Origin: Burkholderiales bacterium
GTDB taxonomy: Bacteria; Pseudomonadota; Gammaproteobacteria; Burkholderiales; Nitrosomonadaceae
DNA: 64,000 bases
Assembly: GCA_024235795.1 (NCBI GenBank)
Contig: JACKLR010000002.1
Location: forward strand, 248,001-312,000
Direction: 5' to 3'
The notes under the pieces: model-generated
The model's database searches: none
Seen by the model: the letters and a program-made list of their open reading frames with translations, nothing else
Told to the model about the DNA's origin: nothing
Program-made: the position numbers and the translations under genes
Shown: positions 54,778 to 63,234 of the stretch, one piece after another
Numbering within the stretch: position 1 is the first letter of the stretch
How the letters are laid out: each line of letters begins with the position of its first letter

Positions 54778-55743
54778 ATGGAATATGTAGAACCGACGCT
54801 GGACATTTTCTTCAGTTTCTGGGTTGCATTGGCAATCTTAACAATTATTCTGATTAAAAGTGCAGTTATTTTTGTTCCGCAGAACACAGCATATATTGTC
54901 GAGCGATTCGGAAAATATAATAAAACTATGGAAGCAGGTCTGAATATGCTGATACCATTTTTTGATCGCGTCGCTTATCGGCGTACATTAAAGGAGCAGG
55001 CCACCGATGTGCCCAGTCAAAGCGCCATTACTAAAGATAATATTTCATTGGTTGTAGACGGTGTACTGTATCTGAAAGTGCTTGATCCGTATAAGGCCTC
55101 CTATGGCGTTGATGACTATATCTATGCGGTCACACAGCTTGCCCAGACGACCATGCGCAGTCAGATTGGTCAAATGGATCTCGATAAGACATTCGAGGAA
55201 CGTGAAAGTTTAAATACCAATATTGTGACATCCATTAATGATGCCGCGGGACCATGGGGCGTTCAAGTTCTGCGGTACGAAATCAAGGATATTGAGCCGC
55301 CACGTTCAGTACTCGATGCAATGGAACGACAAATGAAGGCGGAACGCGAAAAGCGGGCGGCTATTCTTGAATCTGAGGGACAACGCCAGTCAGCCATTAA
55401 TATTGCTGAAGGCGAAAAGCAGGCTCAGGTATTAAATGCTGAAGCAGAAAAGGCTGAACAGATACTTAATGCACAAGGTGAAGCGCAAGCCATACTGGCG
55501 GTTGCTGAGGCTAAAGCCAAGGCATTGAAAATTGTCGGTGAAGTTGCCAATACGGTAGAAGGACAGCGTGCGATACAGCTTGAACTGGCTGGTGATGCGA
55601 TCGACGCCAAAAAAGCGATCGCCAAGGAATCTTCTGTCATTTTATTGCCGGATGGTCAAACACAAACTGCAAATATCGTTGCGGAAGCGATGACGATTAT
55701 CAGTGCGCTGAACGGGAATAAATCGTCGGCAGGTGATAAATAA
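54778..55743 (+). CDS. SPFH / band-7 (stomatin-like) protein, QmcA type
   Basis: A 321-residue membrane scaffold protein. One N-terminal transmembrane helix (SFWVALAILTIILIKSAVIF) is followed by the SPFH domain: VPQNTAYIVERFGKYNKTM, LVVDGVLYLKVLDPYKASYG and QTTMRSQIGQMDLDKTFEER. The C-terminal region is a long Ala/Glu-rich coiled coil. The partner NfeD gene follows by 51 bases, the typical pair in prokaryotes. Confidence 0.93.
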   Translation: MEYVEPTLDIFFSFWVALAILTIILIKSAVIFVPQNTAYIVERFGKYNKTMEAGLNMLIPFFDRVAYRRTLKEQATDVPSQSAITKDNISLVVDGVLYLKVLDPYKASYGVDDYIYAVTQLAQTTMRSQIGQMDLDKTFEERESLNTNIVTSINDAAGPWGVQVLRYEIKDIEPPRSVLDAMERQMKAEREKRAAILESEGQRQSAINIAEGEKQAQVLNAEAEKAEQILNAQGEAQAILAVAEAKAKALKIVGEVANTVEGQRAIQLELAGDAIDAKKAIAKESSVILLPDGQTQTANIVAEAMTIISALNGNKSSAGDK

Positions 55744-55794
55744 TTGGCTGTAAGTGTAATTCTGACAGCCTAAAAAGAACCCCCAGGAAAAGAT

Positions 55795-56298
55795 ATGCTC
55801 ATTGATTATTTAAACCAGCATCAAGCCGAATTCTGGATAGTGTGCGGATTTGCCATACTGATAATCGAGGTGATGTTCCTGGGGATGGCTACTGGTGTGC
55901 TATTGTTTGCGGGATTGGGCGCTCTGGTAACCGGTTTATTGATGCAATTAGGATTATTGCCTCAGATCTGGCTGGCCGGATTGTCGAGCTTCGGTATAAG
56001 TTCTGGTGTTATTACCGTTGTATTATGGAAACCGTTGAAACGTTTGCAGGGCGGGAAGACGCCAGATAAAGACCGCAGCAGTGATATAATCGGCCTTGAA
56101 TTCGTATTGTCGCAGGATATAGATTTACAGACTCCCGGTAAAACCCGTTATTCAGGGGTGGACTGGCGTGTTGAAATTTCACCTGAAGCAAAAGAGCAAT
56201 GGATTGCCGCTGGTCAGCGCGTGACTGTGATTTCAGTTGATGTTGGGGTTTTTCGCGTTAAACAAAAAGAAATTTCCAAAGAAACCTGTAAAACATGA
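55795..56298 (+). CDS. NfeD family protein
   Basis: A 167-residue NfeD1b-type partner of the stomatin-like protein. Two or three N-terminal membrane helices (AEFWIVCGFAILIIEVMFLG; MATGVLLFAGLGALVTGLLM) precede an OB-fold domain (YSGVDWRVEISPEA, GQRVTVISVDVGVFRVK). The pair is thought to control membrane quality or fluidity. A 14-bp hairpin follows at 56323. Confidence 0.9.
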   Translation: MLIDYLNQHQAEFWIVCGFAILIIEVMFLGMATGVLLFAGLGALVTGLLMQLGLLPQIWLAGLSSFGISSGVITVVLWKPLKRLQGGKTPDKDRSSDIIGLEFVLSQDIDLQTPGKTRYSGVDWRVEISPEAKEQWIAAGQRVTVISVDVGVFRVKQKEISKETCKT

Positions 56299-56322
56299 TC
56301 AGTGTAGGGTAAACATATGAAA

Positions 56323-56361
56323 CCTTGAGGAAAATTTCAGTTGTTGCAATTTTCCTCAAGG
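56323..56361. terminator. Hairpin between nfeD and the convergent hypothetical
   Basis: A perfect 14-bp stem CCTTGAGGAAAATT (56323-56336) and AATTTTCCTCAAGG (56348-56361) with an 11-base loop. It lies between convergent genes at 56298 and 56369 and could end transcripts from either side. No long T-run follows. Confidence 0.8.
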
Positions 56362-56368
56362 AATTATG

Positions 56369-57097
56369 TTATTTGAGATAACATGTGATCTTTCTAATTA
56401 GATTTGCTTCGGGCCAAACCCACTCCAGACGATATTCTGCACCCAGCTTCGGTTCTTTGATTTCAGTTTCAATTCTGGTTTCACCGGTAACAACAGGCGG
56501 TAATAGCGCCTCTTTGTTGCCATCATGTATGCAGTATGCGTGCGCAGAAGAAATCGGCCGACCTTGAGGCAATTGCACAACAAGTTTTAATTGATCGGTT
56601 TCATCATCAACGACATGTGAGAGAGCGCCTTCTATGCGGCCGAATGCGTTCGTACAATCATATGACAGTGTAGTATCTATTCCATTGGTGGCTTTAGGGT
56701 TTTTCGGTAATGCCATACAGACTTGATATTTGTTATCGGTGTCTTTTTTCTGTTCGATGGGGAATTGTCCATTAATGCTGAAATTACCCATTAAGCCGGC
56801 GGGGCTGATGTTTTTAAACCAGTAAAAGCTATTTTCCGTATGACATGCCGCTGTGTTTTGTTTTTGTATCAGCGTGGCTTTGGTACCACAGGTATCTTTT
56901 ACGGTGAGTATTTTTTCCACACCTGAAATACTGAAAGCACCTTTATTTTGTTGTATTTGTTCGTAAATTAATAGCGCTGCACCGACTATAAACAAAGCGC
57001 CAACCAACATGAAATCACTAAACAGTATCACTGTGATACCAAATACAATAATCAGTATGTTGGCATAAAAAACTAACTGATTGCGTTTATCAAACAT
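56369..57097 (-). CDS. Two-helix membrane protein of unknown function
   Basis: A 242-residue protein. Two membrane helices lie near the N-terminus (QLVFYANILIIVFGITVILF and FMLVGALFIVGAALLIYEQI), then a beta-rich exported or cytoplasmic domain containing six Cys (DTCGTK, AACHTE, QVCMAL, YDCTNA, AYCIHD, ITCYLK). No family was recognised. It is divergent from the hvfA-like gene 437 bases away. Proximity to that locus is the only hint of role. Confidence 0.7.
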   Translation of the reverse strand: MFDKRNQLVFYANILIIVFGITVILFSDFMLVGALFIVGAALLIYEQIQQNKGAFSISGVEKILTVKDTCGTKATLIQKQNTAACHTENSFYWFKNISPAGLMGNFSINGQFPIEQKKDTDNKYQVCMALPKNPKATNGIDTTLSYDCTNAFGRIEGALSHVVDDETDQLKLVVQLPQGRPISSAHAYCIHDGNKEALLPPVVTGETRIETEIKEPKLGAEYRLEWVWPEANLIRKITCYLK

Positions 57098-57533
57098 TCA
57101 TTGCTCCTCAAAGATCTGGCTTTTTTAATAGTTGTATTAGATTAGTTAAATGACCTATTCCTTTTAATTTCTTGTACAGGCCTTATTTTCTGGAAAAAAA
57201 TTCTAGCGTATAGTATATAAATGATTTTTCTTATTCATCCCTTATCCGCTTAAAACCGAATACAAATGTTTCCAATAGTGTTTTTTGAAGGGCTGAGTGT
57301 AACAGAGAGCAGCTTGCAAAAAAAGCGAGTTTATGTAATGTTGTACCCGTAAGAAAATTTTTTGAATCAATGATTGTTTTGTTATGATTATTAATTCAGA
57401 GTCTTAGCGCCGGTTAGCTAAGTGCTTGTAGTAATTAAATTGGTGAGAACCGGACAAAAATTATAAACTATTTTGTAATGGTTCACGCTTATTATCGACT
57501 CAAGTATTCTTTTAATTTGTTATGGAGAAAATG
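57098..57533. other. Leader and promoter region of the hvfABC-type locus
   Basis: A very AT-rich 436-base gap between divergent genes. A TTGAAT / TATGAT pair at about 57363 and 57384 could be a promoter, but the spacing is 15 bases, which is short. Two overlapping inverted repeats, CTTAGC/GCTAAG at 57403-57422 and CCGGTT/AACCGG at 57410-57453, could form alternative leader structures before the precursor gene. No Fur or Cu-box motif was firmly recognised. Confidence 0.4.
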
Positions 57534-57887
57534 ATGTCAAAAAAAACATTTAAGCCTATTTCACTTGCTGTTGGCACTGCTTTTGTAACCACGCTGGCAG
57601 CTGGCAATGCCTCAGCAGAGACAGAATTAAATACAAACCCATTTGCGATGAGTGAATTATCCAGTGGTTATATGCAGTTAGCCTATGGTGGTGGTGGAGA
57701 TAAATCTGATAAAGAAGGCAAATACGGCGAAGGCAAGTGTGGCGGCAAAAAATCTGATAAAGAAGGCAAATGTGGCGAAGGCAAGTGTGGCAGTGACATG
57801 AAAAAAAATATGGAAGGCAGCTGTGGCACTAAGAAAGATGTAAAAGAAGGTAAATGCGGTGAAGGTAAATGTGGTGGCAGTAAATAA
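57534..57887 (+). CDS. hvfA: HvfA / bufferin-type RiPP precursor with EGKCG motifs
   Basis: Predicted precursor of a modified metal-binding peptide. ATG 57534, six bases after GGAG, gives 117 residues; ATG 57522 and 57531 are alternatives. Residues 1-28 are a signal peptide ending N-A-S-A. The conserved leader-like NPFAMSELSSGYMQLAYGGG (residues 35-54) precedes the core. The core has five EGKCG motifs (Cys69, 80, 85, 108, 113), an EGKYG where Cys is replaced by Tyr64, and an EGSCG variant (Cys97). In the known HvfA family, Cys in EGKCG is converted to an oxazolone-thioamide that binds copper. hvfB and hvfC follow directly. Confidence 0.92.
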   Translation: MSKKTFKPISLAVGTAFVTTLAAGNASAETELNTNPFAMSELSSGYMQLAYGGGGDKSDKEGKYGEGKCGGKKSDKEGKCGEGKCGSDMKKNMEGSCGTKKDVKEGKCGEGKCGGSK

Positions 57888-57911
57888 TTAATCTTTTTGC
57901 AATAGTTAATC

Positions 57912-58775
57912 ATGAACAACTTAAATTATCCTGTTCATGGTGCCGGGCTTGGTCTGCGACGTGCACTGGTACGTGCAGTTGCAGACCACCCGGAAAATGC
58001 CATAGATTTTTGGGAGATTGCACCCGAAAACTGGATCGGAGTGGGTGGTTTCTATGGCAAGAGACTACACACCTTTACTGAACGATATCCATTTATCTGT
58101 CATGGATTGTCGCTATCCATAGGCGGTCCTGCGCCACTTGACGAAGCTTTTCTGCACCGACTTAAACGTTTTTTGAAAGCACACCAAATTCGCTGTTACA
58201 GTGAACATCTGAGTTATTGCAGCGATGACGGGCATCTCTACGACTTGTTGCCTATTCCATTTACTGCAGAAGCTGTTCAGTATGTTGTAAGTCGTATCAA
58301 ACATGTGCAGGATATTCTCGAGCAGCGTATTGCCATTGAAAATGTTTCATATTATGCAGCGCCCGGTCAGCAAATGTCAGAAATTGATTTTTTGAATGCC
58401 GTACTGGAAGAAGCAGACTGTGATTTATTATTAGATGTTAATAACATTTATGTAAACAGTATCAATCACTGTTATGATGCTGAATCTTTTCTGCAGCAAG
58501 TTCCTGCTCAGCGTATACGCTATATCCATGTGGCGGGACATTACAACGAAGCAGAAGATCTGATCGTTGATACTCACGGCGCAGATGTCATTGATCCCGT
58601 CTGGTCATTACTCGAAAAAACCTACCAGTGGTTTGGTGTTATTCCAACGTTACTGGAAAGAGATTTTAATATTCCTCCATTGCATGAATTGGTATTGGAA
58701 GTTAATCATATTCAAAATTTGCAGTCAAAATGGCAACAGTATCATACCTTGCATGAACACCTACAACACGGCTGA
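57912..58775 (+). CDS. hvfB: MNIO (DUF692) multinuclear iron oxidase HvfB / BufB
   Basis: Multinuclear non-haem iron-dependent oxidase that modifies Cys in the precursor. The 287-residue TIM-barrel protein has the family's metal ligands: His64 (ICHGLSLSIGG), Glu98 (YSEHLSYCSDDGHL), Glu143 (AIENVSYY), Asp175 (LLLDVNNIYVN), His206 (YIHVAGHYN), Asp220 and His222 (VDTHGADVIDPVW), and Glu249 (LLERDFNIPP). The opening GAGLGLRRALV is typical. It begins 25 bases after hvfA. hvfC overlaps its end by 23 bases, so they are translationally coupled. Confidence 0.95.
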   Translation: MNNLNYPVHGAGLGLRRALVRAVADHPENAIDFWEIAPENWIGVGGFYGKRLHTFTERYPFICHGLSLSIGGPAPLDEAFLHRLKRFLKAHQIRCYSEHLSYCSDDGHLYDLLPIPFTAEAVQYVVSRIKHVQDILEQRIAIENVSYYAAPGQQMSEIDFLNAVLEEADCDLLLDVNNIYVNSINHCYDAESFLQQVPAQRIRYIHVAGHYNEAEDLIVDTHGADVIDPVWSLLEKTYQWFGVIPTLLERDFNIPPLHELVLEVNHIQNLQSKWQQYHTLHEHLQHG

Positions 58776-59532
58776 TAGACCAGATTTCGTACGACAGCAA
58801 TATGCATTTGCTGCATATGTCCGTGACCCTGGACAAAATCATTGCCCGAACGATATTGACGAACGCCGTATGAAAATCTATTGCGAGCTGTTCTACAATA
58901 ATGTGGAAGGCTTTATGGCCAATACCTATCCCGTATTACGCAGTATCATGCCGGATGAGCGCTGGCATGCCATGATACGTGACTATTTTGCGCGCCATCG
59001 ATCAAGCACACCGTTGTTTCCTGAAATGCCGCGTGAATTTCTGAAATATCTCGAACACGAACGAAGCCTTGATTCTGAAGACCCTCCATTCATGCTGGAA
59101 CTCGCCCACTACGAATGGGTGGAGCTAGCGCTATCGATTCTGGATGAAAAAATCGATCACTCAAACCTTAGTGCTGAGTGCAACGTATTGACAGAAATTC
59201 CTGTCGTGTCGTCTTTGGCATGGCTGCTGAGCTATCGCTTTCCAGTTCATAAGATCAGTGCCGAGTTTAAACCGTTGACACACGATGCAATGACGACACA
59301 TTTGATAGTCTATCGTGATAAACGCGACGAAATACATTTTATCGAAGCAAATCCTGTTACTGCGCGTTTGATGCAACTTATGATCGATAATGAAAGCCGG
59401 AATGGCCATACTTTATTAACGCAAATTGCTGCTGAATTAGACCATTCACAACCTGATACTGTCATCAATGGCGGATATGAAATCATGACCGATTTCATGG
59501 ACAGAGGCATCTTATTGGGGACACGTATGTAA
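58753..59532 (+). CDS. hvfC: HvfC / BufC partner protein (DUF2063)
   Basis: The DUF2063 protein that binds the precursor and the MNIO enzyme. The start at ATG 58753 gives MNTYNTADRPDFVRQQYAFA and 259 residues, usual for the family; the open frame further upstream lies over hvfB. The N-terminal domain YAFAAYVRDPGQNHCPNDID, ERRMKIYCELFYNNVEGFM and TYPVLRSIMPDERW is typical, and YEWVELALSILDE follows. It is the last clear gene of the operon. No DoxX-type HvfD follows. Confidence 0.94.
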   Translation: MNTYNTADRPDFVRQQYAFAAYVRDPGQNHCPNDIDERRMKIYCELFYNNVEGFMANTYPVLRSIMPDERWHAMIRDYFARHRSSTPLFPEMPREFLKYLEHERSLDSEDPPFMLELAHYEWVELALSILDEKIDHSNLSAECNVLTEIPVVSSLAWLLSYRFPVHKISAEFKPLTHDAMTTHLIVYRDKRDEIHFIEANPVTARLMQLMIDNESRNGHTLLTQIAAELDHSQPDTVINGGYEIMTDFMDRGILLGTRM

Positions 59533-59667
59533 ATGTTGCTAAGAATCCGCATGGAATTTTTCGTGTTGGGGGACTGGGTTAAGCAACTGACCAAGGTTGA
59601 TGGTATCTCCTAATTCTCTTCATTGCAAAAACGCGATCATCGAAATCCAGAATATACGTGTGTTTAG

Positions 59668-60030
59668 TCATTTTAACCTGTTTTTTTGAGATGCAACAGT
59701 TGTAACAGTATCTGCAGTTACGGTTTCAAGGCCGCCGCCGCAATGCCAGCACAACTGAAAATTTGACGGATTTTCTTCTCCACAGACGGGGCAATGAACT
59801 ACTGTCGTGGTTTGTGGGATGGCTTCATACTGTTGAACAATTTTGCGGCCACGTTCATAATCTGCATCGCGTATGATCCAAACCTCAGGGTAGGCATGCG
59901 TAAATGGGATATCGCCCGTACCACCCTGTGCATACTGGTTAAATAATTTCGCTGGAATCATCGCATGTTCCAGCATATCAAGCACAATTTGTGCTTCCAA
60001 GAGATTGTTTGCGGTATAGATTTTTTTCAT
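59668..60030 (-). CDS. DUF2007-type protein with C-terminal zinc ribbon
   Basis: A 120-residue protein. ATG 60030 gives MKKIYTANNLLEAQIVLDML, the DUF2007 signal-transducing domain, which resembles PII-like folds; the frame open to 60072 adds a basic stretch with no support. The C-terminal HCPVCGEENPSNFQLCWHCG has two CxxC pairs that should bind zinc. The role is unknown. It converges on hvfC. Confidence 0.82.
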   Translation of the reverse strand: MKKIYTANNLLEAQIVLDMLEHAMIPAKLFNQYAQGGTGDIPFTHAYPEVWIIRDADYERGRKIVQQYEAIPQTTTVVHCPVCGEENPSNFQLCWHCGGGLETVTADTVTTVASQKNRLK

Positions 60031-60176
60031 GTCATTTTTATTGTTGGGATATCGTTTGCGAGTAATGGGCAATAACGAAACATTCGCATGAAAAACTCAG
60101 GATACTATTTTATAGTATTTCATTTTATTGATAAATTTTATCTAAAGAAGCTATCCAATTATTGGTTTAACAAAAT

Positions 60177-61073
60177 ATGTGGTTTAAAAACTTGCTTGTT
60201 TACAGCATAACCAGCGGGAAAATTGATCCCGAGCAACTCGATGATGCGCTTTCCAGGAATCTGTTGCAAAACTGTCTGCAAATGGAGATGCAAAGTGTTG
60301 GCTGGGTTAAGCCCAGGGATAATGGCAATCAGTTTGTGCATGTTTGTGGCCAACATGTATTGATCGCCTATGGTGTTGAAAAAAAAATATTACCGGGTGC
60401 GGTGGTTAATCAATATGCCAAGAATCGGATTGAAACTATAGAGCAACATCAAGGGCATAAAGCCGGAAAAAAACAGGCCAGGGATATCAAGGAAGCGGTA
60501 TTGATTGAGTTGATGCCGCGCGCATTTGTTCAACAACATATTACTTATGCCTGGATCAACTTGGATGCGGGAATGCTGGTCATCGATTCAGCCAACCTAA
60601 AACGGGCAGAAGCGGTGATAGCATTGCTGATAAAAACTGTGGGGGAAATAAGACTGGTACCGCTTGTGACGAATATTTCTCCATCAACAATGATGACGCG
60701 CTGGCTTTCTGGCGATGAACCGCCTGCTGTTTTTACGATTGATCGTGATTGTGAACTACAGGGCATGGACAACGAAAAATCCACTGTTCGTTACACGCAT
60801 CATGTGTTGAACCCTGATGAAACAACCAGACATATAAAAGCTGGCAAAAAAGTAACACGTCTCGCCATGACCTGGGCGAACAAAATTTCATTTATTTTGC
60901 ATGACAATCTTCAGATCAGGCGTATTGCGCCATTGGATATCATTAAGGAATCGGCAGACACAACAGATGCAGACGATCTGTTTGACAGTGATTTCGTGCT
61001 TATGACGGGTGAGATAAGCCAGTTCTTGCCTGATCTGGTTCATGCTTTGGGTGGTGAAAACGTAACTGATTAA
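60177..61073 (+). CDS. rdgC: Recombination-associated protein RdgC
   Basis: A DNA-binding ring protein that restrains RecA. The 298-residue product starts MWFKNLLVYSITSGKIDPEQ and has WVKPRDNGNQFVHVCGQHVL and VDSANLKR-like IDSANLKRAEAVIALL; CELQGMDNEKSTVRYTHHVL is characteristic. Length is typical. It converges on the helical gene at 61079, with a five-base gap between the stops. Confidence 0.95.
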   Translation: MWFKNLLVYSITSGKIDPEQLDDALSRNLLQNCLQMEMQSVGWVKPRDNGNQFVHVCGQHVLIAYGVEKKILPGAVVNQYAKNRIETIEQHQGHKAGKKQARDIKEAVLIELMPRAFVQQHITYAWINLDAGMLVIDSANLKRAEAVIALLIKTVGEIRLVPLVTNISPSTMMTRWLSGDEPPAVFTIDRDCELQGMDNEKSTVRYTHHVLNPDETTRHIKAGKKVTRLAMTWANKISFILHDNLQIRRIAPLDIIKESADTTDADDLFDSDFVLMTGEISQFLPDLVHALGGENVTD

Positions 61074-61078
61074 TCTTC

Positions 61079-61795
61079 TTATTTTTTGCCTTGTGTATGA
61101 TCCTTTATGCCGGAGAGAACACCCGTAGCAATTTTGTGGATAAAACCAGCAGTCGCTTGCGCAAGATGCGCTCCGGCTTCAATTTGTGCGTGGCTAACAG
61201 AGGCTGCTTGCTGAGCAAAAATACCCAGCGTTTCTTTTAATTGCGTACCGACAATGGTGCCGTTATTTTTTGCGTGATTTGTGACATCGTGAAGTATTTC
61301 GGAGATGACGCCCTTGGCTGCCGAAGCTGTATTCTGCAAGGTGTCAAGAAACAAGCTTTCAAGGCTTTCCAGGTCTGAACGCGTGCGGACCAGTTCTTTA
61401 TCAGAAAATTTTTGTGCGCGTCCAGCGGCTTCTTGAATAGCCAGTTTTGAAGCTTCAGCTAATCGCGCGAGTGCTGAGTCGAGCCCAGAAATTGCATCTG
61501 AAACCTGCGATTTTGCAGTTTGTGTTTGATTCGCGGCGTTTATGAATTTTTGTTGCGCGCCTTCCTGAACGCCATTGACCACAGCAGTTACGATGCGTCG
61601 TATGGAGTCGATATCGAGACGGTCTGCCTTCATTGCTTTTAGCGTCAAATTATGGACTGTTTCCTGAATATTGACGCCCTCAACAAGTGCATCATGAATG
61701 TCTCTTTCCAGTTTGCTCAGATCATTATTTATATCTGTTGTTGCGTTATTATTCGTAGCGTTGTTAGTGGAAGCTTCGCCATTTTCAGTTTGCAT
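61079..61795 (-). CDS. Long helical protein, phasin- or DUF6781-like
   Basis: A 238-residue Ala/Gln/Glu-rich protein that is almost all amphipathic helix, with no Cys and one Trp-free, low-complexity N-terminus (NNATNNNATTDINNDLSKLE). Segments such as ALARLAEASKLAIQEAAGRA and AQATAGFIHKIATGVLSGIK resemble phasins or apolipoprotein-like repeats, and I think it fits the family DUF6781, but this is not certain. A role on polyhydroxyalkanoate granules or membranes is possible. It stands 42 bases after serS on the same strand. Confidence 0.65.
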   Translation of the reverse strand: MQTENGEASTNNATNNNATTDINNDLSKLERDIHDALVEGVNIQETVHNLTLKAMKADRLDIDSIRRIVTAVVNGVQEGAQQKFINAANQTQTAKSQVSDAISGLDSALARLAEASKLAIQEAAGRAQKFSDKELVRTRSDLESLESLFLDTLQNTASAAKGVISEILHDVTNHAKNNGTIVGTQLKETLGIFAQQAASVSHAQIEAGAHLAQATAGFIHKIATGVLSGIKDHTQGKK

Positions 61796-61837
61796 GATTT
61801 TACCCTGTCAATTTTAAAAAATAATGTTGTAATCCCA

Positions 61838-63154
61838 TCATTGTCCTCCTGCAATCCTCAATTGGTCAAGACCATTCATATAAGGCCGCAGTCTTTCGGG
61901 AACCGTTACGCTGCCATCAGCGTTTTGATAATTTTCGAGTATAGCGACCAGCGTTCTGCCGACCGCCAGACCTGAACCATTTAACGTATGTAGCAATTCT
62001 GGCTTGCCGTTTTTATTACGGAAGCGTGCCTGCATGCGTCTGGCCTGGAATGATTCACAATTGCTGCAGGAAGAGATTTCTCTATACGTCTTTTGTGCGG
62101 GTAACCAGACTTCAATATCATAGGTTTTTGCAGCTGAAAAACCCATATCACCTGTACACAGTGTCATGACCCGGTAAGGTAAGTCCAGTTCTTGCAGGAT
62201 TTTTTCGGCGTTGCTGATTAATTCTTCAAGCGCTGTGTAGGATTCATCAGGGTGGACGATGTGAACCAGTTCAACCTTGTCAAACTGGTGTTGACGAATT
62301 AAACCGCGGGTATCCTTGCCGTAGCTGCCGGCTTCTGAACGAAAGCAGGGGGTATGTGCGACAAATTTTAAAGGCAGCGATTTAAGCGCTACAATTTCGT
62401 TACGGACAATATTGGTAAGAGATACTTCTGCCGTTGGGATTAGATAGTAATCGGGTGTTTGATTATTCTCGGTGAAGGTTTTTCCACCGGCATTGACGAC
62501 AAAAAGGTCTTCTTCAAATTTGGGTAGCTGACCGGTTCCTTGCAGACTGTCACGGTTGACCAGATACGGCGTATAGGTTTCCGTATACCCATGTTCCTGT
62601 ATATGCGTATCCAGCATAAATTGTGCAATAGCACGATGCAGGCGCGCAAGGCCATCTTTCATCAAGCTAAAGCGCGCGCCGCTTAGTTTGGCTGCCGATT
62701 CAAAATCCAGCAGATTCAATCCCTCTCCAATAGCGACATGGTCTTTTGCCTCAAATTCAAACGCAGGAATTTTTCCCCAACGTCGAATTTCCTGATTATC
62801 CTCTTCTCCAGTGCCTTCTGGCACACTGTTATGCGGAAGATTAGGAACATCAAGCATAATTTTTTGTAACTCGGATTGGATTTGTTCCAGATTGTCCTGG
62901 AATTGTTTAAGTTCGTCACCGAGTTGGGCAACTTCGGTCAGGATGGCTGAAGTGTCTTCCCCTTTGCTTTTAGCCAGTCCGATTTGTTTTGAAGCTGTGT
63001 TACGTCTGGCTTGAAGTTCTTGGGTTTGCGTTTGAATTTTTTTTCGCCTGGCTTCCAAATGGTTGAACCGGTCGACTGGAAAATGATAATTTCTGGTGTT
63101 CAGTTTTCGGGTGACTTGGTTCAAATCGGTGCGTAATAGTTGGATATCTAGCAT
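61838..63154 (-). CDS. serS: Seryl-tRNA synthetase
   Basis: Charges tRNA-Ser. The 438-residue product has the long N-terminal coiled-coil arm (RRKKIQTQTQELQARRNTAS; DELKQFQDNLEQIQSELQKI) and class II motifs: motif 2 PCFRSEAGSYGKDTRGLIRQ, and motif 3 NGSGLAVGRTLVAILENY. LDIQLLRTDLNQVTRKL is a standard start. rarA lies upstream on the same strand and the helical gene downstream. Confidence 0.96.
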   Translation of the reverse strand: MLDIQLLRTDLNQVTRKLNTRNYHFPVDRFNHLEARRKKIQTQTQELQARRNTASKQIGLAKSKGEDTSAILTEVAQLGDELKQFQDNLEQIQSELQKIMLDVPNLPHNSVPEGTGEEDNQEIRRWGKIPAFEFEAKDHVAIGEGLNLLDFESAAKLSGARFSLMKDGLARLHRAIAQFMLDTHIQEHGYTETYTPYLVNRDSLQGTGQLPKFEEDLFVVNAGGKTFTENNQTPDYYLIPTAEVSLTNIVRNEIVALKSLPLKFVAHTPCFRSEAGSYGKDTRGLIRQHQFDKVELVHIVHPDESYTALEELISNAEKILQELDLPYRVMTLCTGDMGFSAAKTYDIEVWLPAQKTYREISSCSNCESFQARRMQARFRNKNGKPELLHTLNGSGLAVGRTLVAILENYQNADGSVTVPERLRPYMNGLDQLRIAGGQ

Positions 63155-63234
63155 GCAAACTCCGGGTGAAATTTTCTATAAATGATATTGTATTGGAGAT
63201 TTAATCTATGAGTTGTTAATAACCTTATGCCCGG

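Noticed and set aside
57301..57341. ECF-type promoter (TGTAAC ... CGA) upstream of hvfA
   Set aside because: The spacing between the two parts is 22 bases, too long for an ECF promoter.
57683..57919. Antisense frame giving a Pro-His-Leu-rich protein (PPHLPSPHLPS repeats)
   Set aside because: It is the shadow of the EGKCG repeats on the other strand; no ribosome site or homology.
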